Below are positions 60,281 to 64,000 of a stretch of 64,000 nucleotides of DNA, one piece after another (positions within the stretch are counted from its first letter, which is position 1; every line of letters begins with the position of its first letter). The notes under the pieces are model-generated. The model was not told where the DNA came from, searched no databases, and saw only the letters and a program-made list of their open reading frames with translations. The DNA is taken from positions 710,987 through 774,986 of the forward strand of contig NZ_FWXX01000002.1 in assembly GCF_900176475.1 (NCBI RefSeq), in the 5' to 3' direction. The position numbers and the translations under genes were made by a program. This DNA comes from Tropicibacter naphthalenivorans. GTDB lineage: Bacteria > Pseudomonadota > Alphaproteobacteria > Rhodobacterales > Rhodobacteraceae.

Positions 60281-61674
60281 GGCAGGCTCCTGTTGATCTC
60301 TTGAATGACGTCCAGCGCGATGGCGGCGTCGGCCTCTGTCATGCCAAAGGCGCCGGCCTGAAAACGAATGGCAGTGCGCCCGTCAACCAAAGTTTGCGTC
60401 AGGTAAATGCGCCCATCGGCGTTGATCGCCTCGACAAGCGCCAGATTGCGCGCGTCATCGCCTGACGTACGAAAGGAAAACAGCGACAACACCGGCTCTG
60501 AGACGATCTCGAACCCGGCAGCGCGCAGCCCCTCGCAGACTTGACCGGACCAAGCCACGTGATTGCGGATCATCGCGCGCAGACCGTCCAGCCCATAGGC
60601 CCGGATCAAGAACCACAGCTTGAGCGCGCGAAACCGGCGGCCCAGCGGAACAGACCATTCGGAAAAGTCCGTAACCTCTTGTTGTGCGTGGGTTTTGAGA
60701 TACTCAGGCCGGATCGCCAGCGTCTGGCGCAAGGCGTCGGGATCGCGGATGAAGTGCGCCGAACAGTCAAACTGCGCGCCCAGCCACTTGTGCGGATTGA
60801 ACACCACGCTGTCGGCGCGCTCGACCCCCGCCCAAAGGTCGCGATACTCGGGACAGATCATCGCCGCCCCGGCCCATGCCGCGTCCACATGCAGGTACAG
60901 CCCCTCTTCGGCGGCCACTTCGGCCAGCGCGGCAATGTCATCGCAGCCGCCAATCGAGGTGCCCCCGGTCGCGCCGATGATCCCGGCCGGGATGTGACCC
61001 GCCGCACGGTCGGCCATTATCTGGGCGCGCAGAGCGTCAACGTCCAAGGGACGGCGCGGCGCATCGAGACTGGCGATTTTTACGAGGTTTTCCTGCCCGA
61101 TCCCCGACACCCAGATGGCGCGATCAATCGACGTGTGCACCTGCCCCGAGCAATAGACCCGAGGGGCCGCGCCCCCCGCCAGCCCACGTGTATTGCCCTG
61201 CCAGTCCAACGCGCGCTCGCGCATCACCAGCACCGCTGCCAAGGTCGCCGAAGACGCGCTGTCCTGGATCACGCCAGAGAAATCTGCTGGCAGACCAATG
61301 GCTTGGCGCAGCCAGTCCAGCATCCGCTGTTCCATTTCGGTGGCCGCGGGCGAGGTCTGCCACAACATGCACTGCGGCGCGAGAACCGTGACCAGCATCT
61401 CTGCCAGCATCGACGGCGGCGCGGCATTCGCCGGGAAATAGGCAAAGAAACGCGGGTGCTGCCAGTGGGTCAGGCCCGGCATCACCACGCGCTCGAAATC
61501 GGCCATGATGGCGTCCATCGCCTCTGGCGCTTCGGGCGGCGCTTCAGGCAGTTGCGCTGCGATCTCGCCGGGCTTGGTCTGCGCGCGCACGGGGCGGTCG
61601 CGCAGGGTCTTGTGGTAGTCAGCCCCCCAATCGGCAATCTGCTTGCCCCACTTGGAAAATTCGTCCCAGTCCAT
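60277..61674 (-). CDS. Group II PLP decarboxylase (aromatic-L-amino-acid decarboxylase-like)
   Basis: A 465-residue PLP enzyme of the AADC/tyrosine/tryptophan decarboxylase group. HPRFFAYFPANAAPPSMLAE (about 73-92) is typical of aromatic decarboxylases, HVDAAWAGAAMICPEYR gives the cofactor Asp, and the PLP lysine is in VFNPHKWLGAQFDCSA (near 302). The catalytic tyrosine region is near 330. It would make an amine from an aromatic amino acid. It is followed, with a four-base overlap, by the FAH-family gene and preceded by a TPP enzyme gene, an uncommon combination. Confidence 0.9.
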   Translation of the reverse strand: MDWDEFSKWGKQIADWGADYHKTLRDRPVRAQTKPGEIAAQLPEAPPEAPEAMDAIMADFERVVMPGLTHWQHPRFFAYFPANAAPPSMLAEMLVTVLAPQCMLWQTSPAATEMEQRMLDWLRQAIGLPADFSGVIQDSASSATLAAVLVMRERALDWQGNTRGLAGGAAPRVYCSGQVHTSIDRAIWVSGIGQENLVKIASLDAPRRPLDVDALRAQIMADRAAGHIPAGIIGATGGTSIGGCDDIAALAEVAAEEGLYLHVDAAWAGAAMICPEYRDLWAGVERADSVVFNPHKWLGAQFDCSAHFIRDPDALRQTLAIRPEYLKTHAQQEVTDFSEWSVPLGRRFRALKLWFLIRAYGLDGLRAMIRNHVAWSGQVCEGLRAAGFEIVSEPVLSLFSFRTSGDDARNLALVEAINADGRIYLTQTLVDGRTAIRFQAGAFGMTEADAAIALDVIQEINRSLP

Positions 61675-61736
61675 GCGCTGCTCCCTTCCCTGATGCCGCG
61701 ACGCTTAACGTGTTAAGTCGCTGGGGTGAAGTCAAC

Positions 61737-63389
61737 CTAGCCCTGCGCGGCGGCGCGGATTTGGCTAAGGGTGCGGTCGACGGTCAGGCTTTCGGGATCG
61801 ATGAGGCAATGAATGATCGCGGGCTTGCCGCTGGCCATGGCGCGGTCATAGGCAGGCGCAAAATCGGCGGTCTTTTCGACCCGCTCGCCGTGTCCGCCAA
61901 AAGCGCGCGCATAGGCGGCAAAGTCGGGGTTTTTCAATTGCGTACCGGAAACGCGACCGGGATATTCGCGTTCTTGGTGCATCCGGATCGTGCCGTACAT
62001 GCCGTTGTCGATGACGATCACCAAGATGGGCAGATCGTATTGCACGGCGGTCGCGAATTCCTGCCCGTGCATCAGAAAACAGCCATCCCCGGCAAAGGCC
62101 ACCGCCCGCCGCCCCAGCCGCGCCGCGCCCACGGCTGCGGGCACGCCATACCCCATGGAGCCAGAGGTCGGCGCGGCCTGCGTTCCAAACTTGGTAAATT
62201 GGTAAAAGCGGTGGACCCAGGTCGCGTAGTTCCCCGCCCCGTTGCAGATCACCGTATCGTCCGGCAGCGCATCGTTCAAAAAGGCCATCACCTCGCCAAG
62301 CGCCAGATCGCCCACGGGCTGCGCCGGGATGGTACGGCGTTTGTCCAGCGCCGCGCGCAAGGAGGCGATCAGCTCGGCCCTGGGCACCGTTTTAGGGGCT
62401 TGGGCACGCGCGGACGCCAGGAATTCCGGTACGGCGCAGGCGATACCGAGGGTCGGCTGATACACGCGCCCCAGCTCGGAGGTATCCGGGTGCACATGGA
62501 TAAGCTGTTGTTGCGGAACGGGAATATCCATGGCCGTATAGCCTTGGGACGGCATTTCGGAAAACCGTCCGCCCAACATCAGCACCACATCGGCGGATGT
62601 CGCATAGGCCACCAAAGCCGGATCGCCCCCCACGCCAAGATCGCCGACAAAGTTCGGGTGATCGCTGGGGAAATAGCTTTGACGGCGGAAAGAGACCGCG
62701 ACCGGAAGGCTCATGGTTTCACAGAGAGCGACCAGATCGTCAACCGCTTGCGCTGTCCACCGAGACCCGCCCGCAATGACTAACGGCCGCTGCGCGTCGG
62801 TTAACATCTCCAGCGCGCGCGCCATATCGGGCTGCGACGGCACAGGCGCAAAGACCTGTGCGGCGGCGGCGTCCTGCGTTTCGCTGGCTTCGGTTAACAT
62901 ATCCTCGGGCAAGGCCACAACCACCGGTCCGGGCCGCCCGTTCATCGCCACATGGAAGGCGCGGCTGACGATTTCAGACAGGCGCGCGGGGTCGTCAATC
63001 TCGACCGCCCATTTTGCCAAATCCCCAAAGGTCTGTTTGTAATCAACCTCTTGGAAGGCCTCACGCCCGCGCATCCACCGCGCAATCTGCCCGACGAAGA
63101 GGATCATGGGGGTCGAGTCTTGCTTGGCGATATGCACCCCGGCGCTGGCATTTGTGGCCCCCGGACCGCGCGTGACAAAACACACACCGGGCCGTCCCGT
63201 CAGCTTGCCCTGCGCCTCGGCCATGATCGCCGCGCCGCCTTCCTGGCGGCAAATGGTGACGTCGATCCCGCTATCATAAAGCGCATCCAGCACCGCAAGA
63301 TAGCTTTCCCCGGGCACGCAAGAGACCGTCTTAACCCCTTGAATTTTCAGTTGATCCACAAGGATTTGCCCGCCGGTCCGCTGTGTCAT
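61737..63389 (-). CDS. Thiamine-diphosphate-dependent enzyme (acetolactate synthase-like family)
   Basis: A 550-residue TPP enzyme with the three-domain layout of acetolactate synthase, pyruvate oxidase and related lyases. The catalytic Glu is in ICRQEGGAAIMAEAQGKLTG (near residue 50), GPGATNASAGVHIA follows, and the TPP/Mg motif is GDGCFLMHG to IVIDNGMYGTIRM near 430-465. The variable middle domain does not resemble IlvB or oxalyl-CoA decarboxylase clearly, so the reaction is unknown. The start at 63389 has AAGGGGGGGGC just upstream; ATG 63404 would lie before that ribosome site. It is likely the second gene of the operon. Confidence 0.87.
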   Translation of the reverse strand: MTQRTGGQILVDQLKIQGVKTVSCVPGESYLAVLDALYDSGIDVTICRQEGGAAIMAEAQGKLTGRPGVCFVTRGPGATNASAGVHIAKQDSTPMILFVGQIARWMRGREAFQEVDYKQTFGDLAKWAVEIDDPARLSEIVSRAFHVAMNGRPGPVVVALPEDMLTEASETQDAAAAQVFAPVPSQPDMARALEMLTDAQRPLVIAGGSRWTAQAVDDLVALCETMSLPVAVSFRRQSYFPSDHPNFVGDLGVGGDPALVAYATSADVVLMLGGRFSEMPSQGYTAMDIPVPQQQLIHVHPDTSELGRVYQPTLGIACAVPEFLASARAQAPKTVPRAELIASLRAALDKRRTIPAQPVGDLALGEVMAFLNDALPDDTVICNGAGNYATWVHRFYQFTKFGTQAAPTSGSMGYGVPAAVGAARLGRRAVAFAGDGCFLMHGQEFATAVQYDLPILVIVIDNGMYGTIRMHQEREYPGRVSGTQLKNPDFAAYARAFGGHGERVEKTADFAPAYDRAMASGKPAIIHCLIDPESLTVDRTLSQIRAAAQG

Positions 63390-63400
63390 GCCCCCCCCTT

Positions 63401-63583
63401 TCATGTCATATGCGCCGCGGCAAAGCCGTTCAGACCTTCACCGCTGAAGCGGATGCTATACTGCATTTCAAAAGGGTTAAATGCCGCAATCGTGCGGTTG
63501 GACACGTGATAACCTTTGTCGCCGGCGCGTGAGGCCAATGCCCTTGCGTCAGCGTCGTCACCTGGGACGGTAACCACCAGCAT
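63401..63583 (-). CDS. Possible 60-residue protein at the head of the TPP-enzyme operon
   Basis: A candidate small gene between the rRNA terminator and the TPP enzyme gene. The peptide starts MLVVTVPGDDADARALASRA and ends with EGLNGFAAAHMT, with a composition like a folded cytoplasmic protein. Its TGA is followed within 11 bases, which form the ribosome site AAGGGGGGGGC, by the TPP enzyme start, a typical operon junction. The ATG at 63583 has only a weak AGTCAGG upstream, and the frame stays open further upstream through non-coding RNA genes, so coding is not certain. Confidence 0.5.
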   Translation of the reverse strand: MLVVTVPGDDADARALASRAGDKGYHVSNRTIAAFNPFEMQYSIRFSGEGLNGFAAAHMT

Positions 63584-63623
63584 CCTGACTTGGATGTGTT
63601 TGGAAAGCTGTTGGAGCTGCTTA

Positions 63624-63655
63624 CAAAAGCAAAGCCCGCCTTTGGGGGGGGGCTT
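63624..63655 (-). terminator. Terminator at the end of the rRNA operon
   Basis: AAGCCCGCC (63632-63640) pairs with GGGGGGGCTT (to 63655) around TTTG; on the minus strand it is followed by TGCTTTTG. It lies about 27 bases after the tRNA-fMet 3' end. Confidence 0.7.
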
Positions 63656-63681
63656 GGTTTCGAACGGTTGTTCGCTAGACT

Positions 63682-63758
<77 letters not shown>

Positions 63759-63820
63759 GGAGTTTTGTGTCCTGATCGGTGTTTTGATCGTGATAGAGAT
63801 AATAATTTGGTATTTACTAG

Positions 63821-63936
63821 GTTTGGCGGTGACCTACTCTCCCACGTCTTAAGACGCAGTACCATCGGCGCTACGGCACTTAACGGCCGGGTTCGGAATG
63901 GGACCGGGTGTTTTGCTCGCGCTATGACCACCAAAC
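63821..63936 (-). rRNA. rrf: 5S ribosomal RNA
   Basis: A 116-base 5S rRNA on the minus strand: 5' GTTTGGTGGTCATAGCGCGA, core CACCCGGTCCCATTCCGAAC, then GCCGTTAAGTGCCGTAG and 3' GAGAGTAGGTCACCGCCAAAC. The terminal helix GTTTGG/CCAAAC sets the ends to within one or two bases. The 23S gene should lie to the right of the window. Confidence 0.96.
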
Positions 63937-64000
63937 CAAGGAAATACCAGATCGCTGCGCGATCTGCATTTTCTTGGTTTGGTGGGTGGCGGCAGGGTAT
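63937..64000 (-). other. 23S-5S spacer with processing-type inverted repeat
   Basis: CCACCAAACCAAG (63928-63940, reaching nine bases into the 5S gene) is the exact inverse of CTTGGTTTGGTGG (63973-63985). In the loop AGATCGC-TGC-GCGATCT (63949-63965) forms a second hairpin. The long stem is a likely RNase processing structure for the 5S 5' end. The 3' end of 23S is not recognisable before the window edge. Confidence 0.6.

Overview
The window looks like a chromosomal segment of a marine or soil alphaproteobacterium of the family Rhodobacteraceae (Roseobacter-type). The evidence is high GC with strong third-position GC bias, a hisF-hypothetical-hisE arrangement, alphaproteobacterial small families (DUF2842, DUF6524, DUF6476, DUF1127), a PhaR-type PHB regulator, an archaeal-type Pth2, and a 5S rRNA followed by initiator tRNA at the right edge. 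No phage, insertion sequence, CRISPR array or plasmid function was seen; almost everything reads as core chromosome.

Layout, left to right. 1-800: end of hisF, a small unknown protein and hisE (histidine biosynthesis). 0.8-6.5 kb: a minus-strand run with a CoA-binding protein, a DUF2235 alpha/beta hydrolase, a form-II CODH-like molybdenum hydroxylase subunit and an ornithine/lysine decarboxylase, the last divergent from an Lrp/AsnC regulator. 6.5-10 kb: yciB, an EamA transporter, mgtC and ftsY. 10.2-16 kb: a fused NuoE-NuoF (formate dehydrogenase diaphorase-like) protein, an AlkB-like membrane di-iron enzyme, a secreted small protein, a LysR regulator divergent from a DUF1127 protein, a Bax-inhibitor-1 protein and rpmG. 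16.1-21.3 kb: RNase P RNA (minus strand), pth2, tatD, an MBL hydrolase, two carriers and thiN. 21.4-28.4 kb: a very acidic 797-residue protein, DUF2842, purA, DUF6524, secG and pyrG. 28.4-30.6 kb: a small membrane-anchored protein, rlmJ and two TerB-like paralogues.

30.7-39 kb is the most coherent metabolic block: an amino-acid/polyamine-type ABC importer (ATPase, binding protein, two permeases) followed by two glutamine-synthetase-like ligases, a class I glutamine amidotransferase and a PuuB-like flavin oxidase. This is the gene set of the gamma-glutamyl-polyamine (Puu) route, and it fits with the decarboxylase near 5 kb, which could make polyamines. 39.1-47.6 kb holds a DegT aminotransferase, phaR, xseA, purD, a bestrophin channel, 5-formyl-THF cyclo-ligase and mgtE. 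47.7-51.6 kb holds guanine deaminase, a CAP protein, 8-oxoguanine deaminase and a HisN-type phosphatase. 51.6-58.6 kb holds an XRE regulator, a quinone oxidoreductase, a Gfo/Idh oxidoreductase, rpoH, a modular RTX protein, rluD and DUF6476. 58.6-63.6 kb is a tight minus-strand operon of unknown substrate (small protein, TPP enzyme, aromatic-amino-acid-type decarboxylase, FAH-family hydrolase, hydratase), directly downstream of the end of an rRNA operon (tRNA-fMet, 5S; the 23S gene lies outside the window).

Regulatory signals worth attention: two promoter-like elements with identical architecture (CTTG-N18-CCnATAT) in front of rpoH and the Bax-inhibitor gene, suggesting RpoH control; paired operator-like sites for the LysR and Lrp regulators; a three-copy intergenic inverted-repeat element; and many rho-independent terminators, several bidirectional. 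All functional statements come from reading motifs and gene order; no database search was run.
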